11,862 nucleotides of DNA from Pseudomonadales bacterium. GTDB taxonomy: Bacteria; Pseudomonadota; Gammaproteobacteria; Pseudomonadales; UBA3067. Positions 1 to 6,724 of the stretch are shown piece by piece. The stretch is from positions 1 through 11,862 of the forward strand of contig JAESUE010000014.1 in assembly GCA_016763235.1 (NCBI GenBank). Reading direction: 5' to 3'. Under the pieces are notes generated by a model, which saw only the letters and a program-made list of their open reading frames with translations, had not been told where the DNA came from and searched no databases. Numbering within the stretch: position 1 is the first letter of the stretch; each line of letters starts with the position of its first letter. The position numbers were made by a program, and so were the translations under genes.

Positions 1-64
1 GAATTAAAATTGCTACGGGATTAAATAAAGCGCCAACCCCTAACCCGGCACCATCGTTCATGAT

Positions 65-139
65 GTTGGGTTTCACTTCGTTCTCGGCAGCTGCTCCATG
101 CGCTGCTCTACCTCCTACATCCATGCAGTCGTACCCAAC
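65..139. repeat. Interrupted palindromic intergenic repeat
   Basis: GTTGGGT at 65-71 is the exact reverse complement of ACCCAAC at 133-139. The left arm continues into a TTTCACTTCGTTCT stretch and the right arm into CCTACAC. This arm-plus-flank pattern resembles a short palindrome dispersed between genes in many proteobacteria. Here the two arms are separated by about 60 bases rich in CTGC and CCATG words, so the element is either a longer family member or one interrupted by a second repeat. I see no coding potential. Assignment to a repeat family is from memory and needs a genome-wide count. Confidence 0.45.
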
Positions 140-324
140 CTACACGGTGCTTGTTTCATAAATTGTAACAGTTCTGCTAGTGCAGAGCACACATGCTTGA
201 GCATCGAGGCCAACCAACAGCCGATTAAAAGTGATCGACAAAAACAACTCAAAAAGTTGTAAGAACTCTCATCATGCTACGACTAATTACTATAGCCAAT
301 AAAACTTGAAGTAGGAATCTCATT
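140..324 (+). other. Leader region upstream of arsM
   Basis: This non-coding stretch must hold the promoter of the arsM operon unless transcription enters from upstream. Small inverted repeats are visible: ATGCT/AGCAT at 193-204, and ACAACT/AGTTGT at 244-260 with a five-base loop. A TACTAT at 288-293 could serve as a -10 box, but no convincing -35 box lies 16-18 bases upstream. No clear ArsR box was recognised and no arsR gene is present. The arsM ribosome binding site TAGGAA is at 312-317. Confidence 0.4.
244..260 (+). promoter_or_regulatory. 6-bp inverted repeat, possible operator or small hairpin
   Basis: ACAACT (244-249) and AGTTGT (255-260) are perfect reverse complements around CAAAA. 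The site lies about 65 bases before the arsM start, in the region where a promoter is expected. It could bind a dimeric repressor such as an ArsR-family protein, or it could be a chance palindrome. It lacks a following T run, so it is not a good intrinsic terminator. Confidence 0.22.
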
Positions 325-1365
325 ATGTTCGATGTAGTACAAGATTATTATGGCAAGAAATTACAAAGTTCAGCGGATTTAAAAACCACGGCTTGTTGTG
401 ATAGCAGTGCTATGCCGCAATGGCTGAAGCCGGTGTTGGCAAATATTCACCCAGAGGTGTTGTCCCGTTATTACGGCTGTGGATTGGTCTGCCCACCTCT
501 TCTGGAAGGTTGCAGAATATTGGATTTAGGCAGTGGTTCAGGCCGTGATGTTTATGCGCTGGCGCAGTTAGTGGGTGCGACTGGGGAAGTGGTCGGTGTG
601 GATATGACGGATGAGCAGCTTGCTGTGGCGACTTCGCATCAGTCTTGGCATGCTGAAAAATTCGGCTATGACAATGTGCGTTTTTTAAAAGGCTATATCG
701 AAAAACTGGATGAGTTAGACCTTGAGGCTGGCAGCTTTGACATTATCGTTTCTAATTGCGTGGTGAACTTGTCGCCCGATAAAGACGCGGTATTACGCGG
801 GGTTCACCGATTACTCAAACCCGGCGGTGAGTTTTATTTTTCTGATGTGTATGCTGATCGTCGCGTCCCTGAAACGGTGAAAAATGATCCGGTTCTTTAC
901 GGGGAGTGTTTGGGTGGTGCGCTCTATTGGAATGATTTTAATGACGTGGCTAAAACGACCGGTTTTGCCGACCCACGTTTGGTGGAAGATCGTCCCTTGC
1001 TGATCACCGATAGTCAGTTGTCAGCCAAAACAGGTAATCTGCAATTTTTTTCTGCTACTTATCGTTTATTTAAACTGGATGAACTGGAATCGGCCTGCGA
1101 AGATTATGGGCAAGCCGTTATTTATTTGGGCACGATTGCAAACCAAGCGCACAGTTTTATGTTGGATAAGCACCACTTCATTGAAACTGGGAAAATTTTT
1201 CCCGTGTGTGGCAATACCTGGCGCATGTTAAAAGACACCCGCTTTTTCGAGCACTTCCAATTTATTGGTGATTTCAGTCAGCACTTCGGGATTTTTGAAG
1301 GCTGCGGTTCAGCGCTGCCGTTTGATAGCGATATACCCGCAGAAGGTGGTGCCGCATGTTGTTAG
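325..1365 (+). CDS. arsM: Arsenite S-adenosylmethionine methyltransferase ArsM
   Basis: ArsM moves methyl groups from S-adenosylmethionine to trivalent arsenic in the cytoplasm, giving methylated and partly volatile arsenicals. The 346-residue product has the class I methyltransferase glycine loop LDLGSGSGRD near residues 66-75 and the acidic GVDMT strand end at 91-95. The cysteines expected to bind arsenite are present: CC at 24-25, C145 in SNCVVNL and C195 in GECLGGA. A long C-terminal extension (about 250-346) carries PVCGNT and GCG motifs and ends in ACC, as in the extended bacterial ArsM type. The start is supported by TAGGAA seven bases upstream. The last codons overlap arsC by ten bases, which implies translational coupling. 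The family call is firm; how far methylation proceeds cannot be read from the sequence. Confidence 0.93.
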   Translation: MFDVVQDYYGKKLQSSADLKTTACCDSSAMPQWLKPVLANIHPEVLSRYYGCGLVCPPLLEGCRILDLGSGSGRDVYALAQLVGATGEVVGVDMTDEQLAVATSHQSWHAEKFGYDNVRFLKGYIEKLDELDLEAGSFDIIVSNCVVNLSPDKDAVLRGVHRLLKPGGEFYFSDVYADRRVPETVKNDPVLYGECLGGALYWNDFNDVAKTTGFADPRLVEDRPLLITDSQLSAKTGNLQFFSATYRLFKLDELESACEDYGQAVIYLGTIANQAHSFMLDKHHFIETGKIFPVCGNTWRMLKDTRFFEHFQFIGDFSQHFGIFEGCGSALPFDSDIPAEGGAACC

Positions 1366-1907
1366 AGCGTGCTTTTCCTCACGAATCTGCAGAGGGAAGG
1401 TTTTCTATTCTTATCCTCTGCACGGGGAATTCTGCCCGCAGCATTATGGCCGAAGCGTTATTTAACTCTGTGGGTGCGTCACTGTTCACGGCCTGTAGTG
1501 CGGGCAGCCACCCCACTGAGCAGGTAAATCCTTACGCCTTAGAACAAATTTCATCATTAAATCTCGATCCCGAAAAAAATAATTATCGCAGCAAAAGTTG
1601 GCTGGATTTCTCTACGCCAGAGGCACCTCTCTTCGATGTGGTGATAACAGTTTGTGATAATGCCGCAAAAGAGGCGTGCCCAGTATTTTTGGGCAATTGG
1701 CAGTATGTTCATTGGGGCTTGCCCGATCCTGCTGTATTTACGGAAGATGAAAAACAAGCGCGAGCGGCTTTTTCTGATTGTTTTTCGATACTTCACCAAC
1801 GGGTAGAAAGTGTGGTTAAACGCTATAAACAGTCACCTTCACGAGAGGCTGTTCTGAGCGCCATCAAGGCTTTTGAAACCCCAGATTTGGAGAGAAGAAT
1901 AAGATGA
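1356..1907 (+). CDS. arsC: Arsenate reductase, low-molecular-weight phosphatase (thioredoxin) type
   Basis: This enzyme reduces arsenate to arsenite through a cysteine relay that thioredoxin or a similar protein regenerates. The 183-residue product has the phosphatase-like P-loop C22-TGNSA-R28. It also has the two resolving cysteines C100 (VITVCDN) and C108 (EACPVF), and the WGLPDPA segment (120-126) with the general acid Asp. This is the fold of Staphylococcus/Bacillus-type ArsC, not the glutaredoxin-type enzyme of E. coli. The protein is longer than the usual 130-140 residues, with about 16 extra residues at the N-terminus and a longer helical C-terminus. The ATG overlaps the end of arsM and has GAAGGTGG just upstream. 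Its arsenite product is the substrate of the neighbouring ArsM. Its stop codon overlaps the pstS start by four bases. Confidence 0.93.
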   Translation: MLLERAFPHESAEGRFSILILCTGNSARSIMAEALFNSVGASLFTACSAGSHPTEQVNPYALEQISSLNLDPEKNNYRSKSWLDFSTPEAPLFDVVITVCDNAAKEACPVFLGNWQYVHWGLPDPAVFTEDEKQARAAFSDCFSILHQRVESVVKRYKQSPSREAVLSAIKAFETPDLERRIR

Positions 1908-2719
1908 AAAAGAACGTTTTATGCCTGTGTGCCTTGCTTTGTTTTTCTGTGCAACAGGGTGCAATGGCCTCGAGCGATCGCCTAAGGTTGACGGGGTCGA
2001 GTACTGTCGCGCCATTGATACTCGAAATGGCGAAAATGTATGAAAAAGAACATGACGGAGTTCGCATAGATGTGCAAACCGGCGGCTCGTCCAGGGGGGT
2101 TAATGATGCGCGTTTGGGTTTGGCGGATATTGGTATGGCCTCAAGAGAATTAAAACCATCGGAGCAGGATTTAAAGCCTTACACCATCGCCATGGACGGG
2201 ATTGGCATCATACTTCATCGCTCCAACCCGGTTACAGCACTGAGCCAGCGGCAGATTACTGCTATTTATAAGGGGAATATTCACAACTGGCGCGAAGTCG
2301 GCGGCGAAGATTTGCCCATTACCGTTGTTAATAAAGCCGAAGGCCATTCGACCCTGGAATTATTTCTGAAATATTTTTCATTAAAAAATAGCCAAATTAA
2401 AGCCCACGTGGTGATTGGTGATAACCAGCAAGGTATCAAAACCGTTGCGGGTAATCCGGGTGCTATTGGCTATGTATCGGTAGGGACTGCACAGTATGAA
2501 GAAGGTCGTGGCACTGCGATTAAGCAGCTGCCAATGGGGGGCTATGCCGCCACTGTTGCAAATGTACAGAATGGATTTTTTCCTTTATCGAGGCCGCTTA
2601 ACTTGGTGGTAAAAGGGGAGCCTTCGCCCTTGGCGATGCGCTTTATTAAATTCGCACAATCTGATGCGGTACACGGGCTGATTAAAGCGCAGTTTTTTGT
2701 TCCTGTAGGGCCGCTCTAA
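1904..2719 (+). CDS. pstS: PstS-like periplasmic phosphate-binding protein
   Basis: This is the substrate-binding protein of the ABC importer encoded downstream. Residues 1-22 are a Sec signal peptide (KK at 2-3, hydrophobic core, cleavage probably after AMA), so it acts in the periplasm. The mature part begins with the PstS hallmark TGSSTVAP (30-37), followed by GGSSRGVND (60-68), ADIGMASRE (74-82) and the KGNIHNW segment. The usual R-x3-SGT anion-binding stretch reads VNKAEGHST (142-150) instead, so the pocket differs from E. coli PstS. At 271 residues it is shorter than E. coli PstS (346) but typical of the compact family branch. The start sits in ATGA with the arsC stop. Its place behind arsC suggests a version tuned to arsenate stress, probably still binding phosphate; this last point is inference. 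Confidence 0.88.
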   Translation: MKKNVLCLCALLCFSVQQGAMASSDRLRLTGSSTVAPLILEMAKMYEKEHDGVRIDVQTGGSSRGVNDARLGLADIGMASRELKPSEQDLKPYTIAMDGIGIILHRSNPVTALSQRQITAIYKGNIHNWREVGGEDLPITVVNKAEGHSTLELFLKYFSLKNSQIKAHVVIGDNQQGIKTVAGNPGAIGYVSVGTAQYEEGRGTAIKQLPMGGYAATVANVQNGFFPLSRPLNLVVKGEPSPLAMRFIKFAQSDAVHGLIKAQFFVPVGPL

Positions 2720-2771
2720 ACATCCACTTTAGTAAGGTGAATCGTGCAACAAATAGCACAGTGAGTTTCTC

Positions 2772-3626
2772 ATGTTGAATAAGCATATCGACAAACCCGT
2801 TAGTGTCTTATTAATGTCTATAGCGGTGCTTTGTGGCTTGATATTGTTACTCGTGTTGAGCTTTCTTGTTAAGGAAGCGTGGCCAGCGATTAACGATGGC
2901 GCTTGGCGGTCTTTCTTGGTGGACGATGCTTGGTACCCTTTGGAAGGTTTGTTCGGTATCTCGCCGATGATACTGGCATCACTCGCCATGACGGTGGGCG
3001 CTATTTTGCTGGCCTTGCCTCTGGGTGTGAGCAGTGCGATATTTTTGGTGTTTTATGCTCCTGCTCCAGTGGGCAGTGTGTATCGGCTGATGCTTAATTT
3101 ACTTGCGGGGATTCCATCGGTAATTTACGGCCTTTGGGGTTTAACCAAATTGGTGCCATTAATCGTCCAGTGGCAAGCTCCGGGAGTTAGCTTGCTTGCG
3201 GCAATTTTGGTGTTAACGCTGATGATACTCCCTACGGTGGCACTGACCAGTGCCGCCGCTCTGACTGCCGTGCCACAAGAATTAATCGCTGGTGCTGCCG
3301 CATTGGGTTTGACGCGTAAAAGCCAAATTCTATTGGTGCTTATCCCTGCGGCAAAAACGGGCATTATCAGTGGCGTATTATTGGCAGTTGCGCGGGCGTT
3401 GGGTGAAACCATGGCGGTATTAATGGTGGCAGGTAATGTGGTGCAAAACCCTACCAGTTTGTTCGCGCCAGTAAGAGCACTTACCGCCAATATTGCCTTG
3501 GAGATGGCCTATGCAACCGGCACCCATCGAGCAGGGCTTTTTGCCTCAGGGCTTTTACTCACCTTGCTTGTTTTGTTGTTAGCGTGGCTGGCTTCTCGAT
3601 TACGGTCTCAGGCTCAAAGGGGGTGA
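2772..3626 (+). CDS. pstC: Phosphate ABC transporter permease PstC
   Basis: This is one of two inner-membrane permeases of the importer. The 284-residue protein is hydrophobic throughout, with about six membrane segments starting with residues 10-33. It has the PstC-type stretch AGIPSVIYGLWGL (112-124) and the ATPase-contact loop VPQELIAGAAALGL (167-180). It also has RALGETMAV (208-216), holding the Arg (R208) and Glu (E212) known to matter for phosphate passage in E. coli PstC. It is somewhat shorter than E. coli PstC (319). The ATG at 2772 is the first possible start after an in-frame TGA, with only a weak ribosome binding site. The 52-base gap after pstS shows no terminator. Confidence 0.9.
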   Translation: MLNKHIDKPVSVLLMSIAVLCGLILLLVLSFLVKEAWPAINDGAWRSFLVDDAWYPLEGLFGISPMILASLAMTVGAILLALPLGVSSAIFLVFYAPAPVGSVYRLMLNLLAGIPSVIYGLWGLTKLVPLIVQWQAPGVSLLAAILVLTLMILPTVALTSAAALTAVPQELIAGAAALGLTRKSQILLVLIPAAKTGIISGVLLAVARALGETMAVLMVAGNVVQNPTSLFAPVRALTANIALEMAYATGTHRAGLFASGLLLTLLVLLLAWLASRLRSQAQRG

Positions 3627-3630
3627 TGCG

Positions 3631-4464
3631 ATGAAAGAACGTGGTTTTACTCTGTTGATTTGGGCCAGTGCTTTACTGGTAGCGGCCATGCTGCTTTGGG
3701 TGCTGAGTGACGTATTTATTAAGGGGCTTTCCCACCTGTCTTGGTCCTTTTTAATGGATGAACCCAGCGACTCTGGGCGTAGCGGCGGAATCGCTCCGAT
3801 TTTGATTTCAACCTTACTTATTTTACTGGTTGCCCTGTTTGTATCGATTCCTCTAGGTTTGGCGGTCGCCGTTTGGTTGTCGGATTTTACTGAGCAGAGA
3901 AGTGAGTTTGCCAATATTATTCGTTTAACGCTTGATGCGCTGACGGGGGTGCCGTCCATTGTATATGGCCTGTTTGGTAATGCTTTTTTTAGCATTTTTC
4001 TCGGCCTCGGGTTTTCCATTGTTTCCGGCGGGCTCACTTTGGCATGTATGATTCTGCCGGTGTTTATTCGCACCTGCGAGTCGGGGTTATCGGCAGTTAA
4101 CAACGATTGGCGAAAAGGAGCGTTGGCCTTAGGTTTAAGCCGTAGCGCAACGGTTTGGCATATCCTACTGCCAGCAGCGGCACCGGCTATTGTTACCGGC
4201 TTAATACTGGGCATTGGACGCGCCACTGCTGAAACCGCAGCGCTGATATTTACCAGCGGTTATGTCGATAGAATGCCTGAATCAGTTATGGATTCCGGTC
4301 GCTCCTTAGCCGTACATATTTACGATTTAAGCATGAATGTGACGGGTGGCGATGACGCGGCCTATGCATCGGCATTCGTCTTGATCACCCTGATTATTTT
4401 ACTTAATACGTTTGCCCAAGCTGGGGTAAATCGTTGGCTCAAAGGGAGGCTCGTTGCATTATGA
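3631..4464 (+). CDS. pstA: Phosphate ABC transporter permease PstA
   Basis: This is the second permease subunit, predicted to pair with PstC in the inner membrane. The 277-residue protein has about six membrane segments and the PstA-like TGVPSIVYGLFG stretch (105-116). The coupling loop is NDWRKGALALGLS (158-170), and GRATAETAALIFTSG (196-210) holds conserved R197 and E201. A strong ribosome binding site (AAAGGGGG, 3616-3623) overlaps the end of pstC, and the genes are four bases apart. Its stop overlaps the preferred pstB start (ATGA at 4461-4464). The length is close to E. coli PstA (296). Confidence 0.9.
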   Translation: MKERGFTLLIWASALLVAAMLLWVLSDVFIKGLSHLSWSFLMDEPSDSGRSGGIAPILISTLLILLVALFVSIPLGLAVAVWLSDFTEQRSEFANIIRLTLDALTGVPSIVYGLFGNAFFSIFLGLGFSIVSGGLTLACMILPVFIRTCESGLSAVNNDWRKGALALGLSRSATVWHILLPAAAPAIVTGLILGIGRATAETAALIFTSGYVDRMPESVMDSGRSLAVHIYDLSMNVTGGDDAAYASAFVLITLIILLNTFAQAGVNRWLKGRLVAL

Positions 4465-5303
4465 CCTTAACATCTTCCATTAATACCCGACCTTATACCT
4501 TAGGAAGCATGAACACAGGTGAGCCTTGCTGCGAGCCTATTGCGCACTTGCAAGTACAAAACCTATCCCTGGCTTATGGCCAGAAAACGGTGCTCGATGG
4601 GGTTTCTCTCGATATTTATAAAGGCTGTATTACTGCGCTTATTGGTCCGTCCGGCTGCGGGAAAACCAGCTTTTTATCTGCACTGAATCGCTTAACCGAC
4701 CTTTCTGCTTCAACCCGAGTGCGGGGCAGTGTCTTGTTTGACGGCGAGGATTTATTGAGCGACAAGGTAGACGTGCTGACTTTACGCCGGCGCATTGGAA
4801 TGATCTTCCAAAAACCGAACCCTTTCCCCTTATCCATTCGGCGTAATTTGGATTTACCCTTGAAAGAACACGGGGTCAATGATCGGAAAATAAGAGCACA
4901 AAAAATTGAAACCGCTCTACGGGATGTGGGCTTGTGGGATGAAGTGGCTGATCGACTAGACAGCTCGGCCCTGGCCTTATCGGGTGGCCAGCAGCAGCGC
5001 CTCTGCATCGCAAGGGCTTTGGTGCTTGAGCCGGAGATTTTGCTGATGGATGAACCCTGCAGCGCTCTTGATCCTATATCCTCCGCCGTGGTTGAAGCTC
5101 TTATCATCCGTTTACGCGGGCAATATACCGTGGTCATTGTTACTCACAACTTAGCGCAAGCGCGTCGTGTCGCGAACTATGCGGCCTTTTTCTGGATGAA
5201 AGAGCGTGTCGGTAAATTGATCGAATTTGGACAGTGTCAAAATCTGTTTGAAAAGCCCAACCATCAATTAACCGCTGCCTATATTTCTGGCACACAGGGT
5301 TAG
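4461..5303 (+). CDS. pstB: Phosphate ABC transporter ATP-binding protein PstB
   Basis: PstB is the cytoplasmic ATPase that powers the importer. In the 280-residue product Walker A is GPSGCGKT (62-69), the Q-loop lies in IFQKPNPFP (115-123), and the signature is LSGGQQQR (173-180). Walker B is ILLMDEP (193-199) and the switch histidine is H229. The QKPNPFP and LNRLTD words are typical of PstB among ABC ATPases. I prefer the ATG at 4461 because it overlaps the pstA stop and follows GGGAGG at 4444-4449; a TTG at 4434 is in frame but less likely. The N-terminal 25 residues are non-conserved, and another ATG occurs at 4509. No phoU follows, unlike housekeeping pst operons, which suggests this importer is not the main phosphate sensor. 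Confidence 0.92.
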   Translation: MTLTSSINTRPYTLGSMNTGEPCCEPIAHLQVQNLSLAYGQKTVLDGVSLDIYKGCITALIGPSGCGKTSFLSALNRLTDLSASTRVRGSVLFDGEDLLSDKVDVLTLRRRIGMIFQKPNPFPLSIRRNLDLPLKEHGVNDRKIRAQKIETALRDVGLWDEVADRLDSSALALSGGQQQRLCIARALVLEPEILLMDEPCSALDPISSAVVEALIIRLRGQYTVVIVTHNLAQARRVANYAAFFWMKERVGKLIEFGQCQNLFEKPNHQLTAAYISGTQG

Positions 5304-5452
5304 CAGCGAGGCGGGTATTTCCACATCAGTTGTAACTACTCAGAGAACTCCGAAACGTGAGTTATTAGGGATACGACATTTCTGATAACCTTATGCAACA
5401 AACATCGTTGCAAGAAGCGGCATGACGAAAAAGTATCCACGGAGAAAATTGA
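5304..5452 (+). other. Intergenic region between pstB and the sigma-factor gene
   Basis: Two small inverted repeats are visible. AACTC/GAGTT (5346-5363) has an eight-base loop and TGCAAC/GTTGCA (5394-5412) a seven-base loop. Neither is followed by a T run, so I see no clear terminator for the pst genes, and read-through is possible. Either repeat could be part of the sigma-factor promoter region. A TGTAAC at 5331-5336 resembles an ECF -35 word, but no well-spaced -10 partner was found. GGAG at 5441-5444 is the ribosome binding site for the next gene. Confidence 0.35.
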
Positions 5453-6067
5453 GTGCAAAAAAAAGCAGCAACACCGACGCACGCAGAATCAAGCACCGAT
5501 CTTACCGACCCTGTGTTTTTGAAAGAACTGCGCATTACCATGATGAAATTTGCCATATTACAATTATCCGATGAGCATCTCGCAGAAGATGCAGTTCAAG
5601 AAGCCTTAATAGGCGCTTTAAAAAATGCTGGTTCTTTTAATCGTCGTGCAGCCCTGAAAACCTGGGTGTTTGCTATTTTAAAAAACAAAATTACGGATAT
5701 TCTCCGTAAACGTCAGAACTTAGTGGCAGCGAGTCGCTTAAGCCATGATGACAATGGCGACGAAATGCAGGAAACACTCTTTGATCGCAAAGGGCTTTGG
5801 AAAACAGAGGAACGGCCCATCGCGTGGAGTCAGCCAGCAGAAGCCGTAAAAAACGAACACTTTTGGCGGGTTTTTGACAGCTGTTTAAATGGTTTGCCGG
5901 AAAACCTTGCGCGGGTTTTTATGATGCGAGAGCTTCTCGAACTTGAAAGCAATGAGATATGCGAAACACTCAATATTTCTACTAGTAACCTGCATGTCAT
6001 GCTTTATCGGGCCCGCTTACGTTTACGTGACTGTCTGGAAAATAACTGGTTTCTAGGAGAAAAATAA
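5453..6067 (+). CDS. ECF-type RNA polymerase sigma factor
   Basis: This protein would direct RNA polymerase to a private set of promoters. The 204-residue product has a sigma region 2 at about 21-90, including LAEDAVQEALIGAL and the helix ALKTWVFAILKNKITDILRK (67-86). Region 4 is at about 140-195, with LPENLARVFMMRE and the helix-turn-helix SNEICETLNIS, ending in LYRARLRLRDCLE. The linker carries a WSQPAEAV word and the protein ends near NNWF. That layout fits the sigma-70 family group that travels with a small zinc-binding partner. GTG is chosen as start because GGAG lies eight bases upstream; the next ATG at codon 30 would cut into region 2. The anti-sigma gene follows after two bases. Its target genes are unknown; the ars-pst operon next door is a candidate by position only. 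Confidence 0.88.
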   Translation: MQKKAATPTHAESSTDLTDPVFLKELRITMMKFAILQLSDEHLAEDAVQEALIGALKNAGSFNRRAALKTWVFAILKNKITDILRKRQNLVAASRLSHDDNGDEMQETLFDRKGLWKTEERPIAWSQPAEAVKNEHFWRVFDSCLNGLPENLARVFMMRELLELESNEICETLNISTSNLHVMLYRARLRLRDCLENNWFLGEK

Positions 6068-6069
6068 TA

Positions 6070-6303
6070 ATGATGAACTGCCAAAAATCAACGCAGCTGT
6101 TATCTGAATCACAGGAGCGTCACCTTTCTTTAAAAGAAAAAATACTGCTTAAAACCCATGTCATGATGTGCTCTGGCTGTCGTAATTTTGGAGAACAGAT
6201 GAAATCCTTGCGGGAGTTATCCCGTGCTTACGCAAAGGGCGTGAATGGGGATGCATTAGAAGACAAAGACAGCGGAAATACGGGTGCCAAACCGAAGACA
6301 TAA
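6070..6303 (+). CDS. Small zinc-finger (zf-HC2) soluble anti-sigma factor
   Basis: This is probably the inhibitor of the sigma factor encoded two bases upstream. The 77-residue product has C4 and then H30-x3-C34-x2-C37 (HVMMCSGC), the ZAS-type zinc-binding pattern by which anti-sigma factors hold ECF sigma factors. No membrane segment is present, so unlike many anti-sigma factors this one is cytoplasmic. The C-terminal third (about 55-77) is polar and probably disordered. Cytoplasmic ZAS proteins often sense oxidants or metals through the zinc-bound cysteines. Arsenite, which binds vicinal thiols, is a plausible signal here given the adjacent ars genes, but that is inference. AGGAGA at 6055-6060 precedes the start, and ATG occurs twice (6070 and 6073). 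Confidence 0.8.
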   Translation: MMNCQKSTQLLSESQERHLSLKEKILLKTHVMMCSGCRNFGEQMKSLRELSRAYAKGVNGDALEDKDSGNTGAKPKT

Positions 6304-6457
6304 CGGTATTGAAAAATGATCATTTATGCGTATAAATGCATATTTGTCGCCTTGTTTTGCTCAAATTTTAACGCAACCTGAACAGCTACAGGCTTTGCTG
6401 AATATTTCTTGCTTCAAAGTGACGAGCCACTTACTGCTTAGCCGAAAGGCTTTTCTG

Positions 6458-6483
6458 CTGCCAGCATCGCTCTCGTGCGGCAG
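6458..6483 (+). other. Bulged 8-bp hairpin downstream of the sigma/anti-sigma pair
   Basis: CTGCC-A-GCA (6458-6466) pairs with TGCGGCAG (6476-6483) around a nine-base loop, leaving one bulged A. It follows the mini-hairpin and T run at 6440-6454. Together they could act in transcription termination or protect an RNA 3' end, but there is no T tract directly after this stem. Confidence 0.3.
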
Positions 6484-6611
6484 AATTCAATTGAGCTACA
6501 CTGCCTGTATTGCTTAAAATAATAATCCAATAGCCCGTTATTCGATCTAAGTAGAATCAAAGGTAAATTCTAATTAACCTAGGGTTGGAACCATAGTGAC
6601 TCCGAATTCAT

Positions 6612-6675
6612 ATCAGTAAAAAAATAAGCCCACTGATGGATTATGGCTTTGCTCACTTTTAGACCAAAATCTAAA
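6612..6675 (+). promoter_or_regulatory. Two hexamer inverted repeats before the ASCH gene
   Basis: ATCAGT (6612-6617) pairs with ACTGAT (6632-6637) over 14 bases, and TTTAGA (6658-6663) pairs with TCTAAA (6670-6675) over six bases. The second lies about 50 bases before the ASCH start, where a promoter would be expected, and could be a repressor site. Short repeats of this size arise by chance in AT-rich DNA. Confidence 0.22.
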
Positions 6676-6724
6676 GCGCGATGGGTTTTGTGCTAGGATA
6701 AGGCTCACTTCAATAGGAGGTATT

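Larger units (their letters stand above)
6304..6724 (+). other. 420-base region without a credible gene
   Basis: The only open frame (6326-6517, plus strand) has no ribosome binding site and no recognisable protein character. The stretch holds an AGCC-GAAA-GGCT mini-hairpin followed by TTTTC (6440-6454), which may help end the sigma-factor transcript. Next is a stronger bulged hairpin at 6458-6483, then an AT-rich tract. Two hexamer inverted repeats (6612-6637 and 6658-6675) stand just before the ASCH gene. Its promoter should lie here, but I cannot place -35 and -10 boxes with confidence. The region shares no obvious homology with the sequence upstream of the second ASCH copy beyond the last 14 bases. 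Confidence 0.5.

Noticed and set aside
3600..4226. 208-residue minus-strand open frame opposite pstA
   Set aside because: It is the antisense shadow of a well-supported gene and lacks any coherent domain; the same holds for the minus-strand frames opposite pstC, pstB and the kinase.
5331..5360. Autoregulated ECF promoter (TGTAAC with a downstream CGTGA)
   Set aside because: The spacing of 19 bases is too long and the -10 word is weak, so it was not called as a feature.
6326..6517. 63-residue open frame after the anti-sigma gene
   Set aside because: No ribosome binding site, no recognisable protein features, and it covers hairpin-rich DNA.
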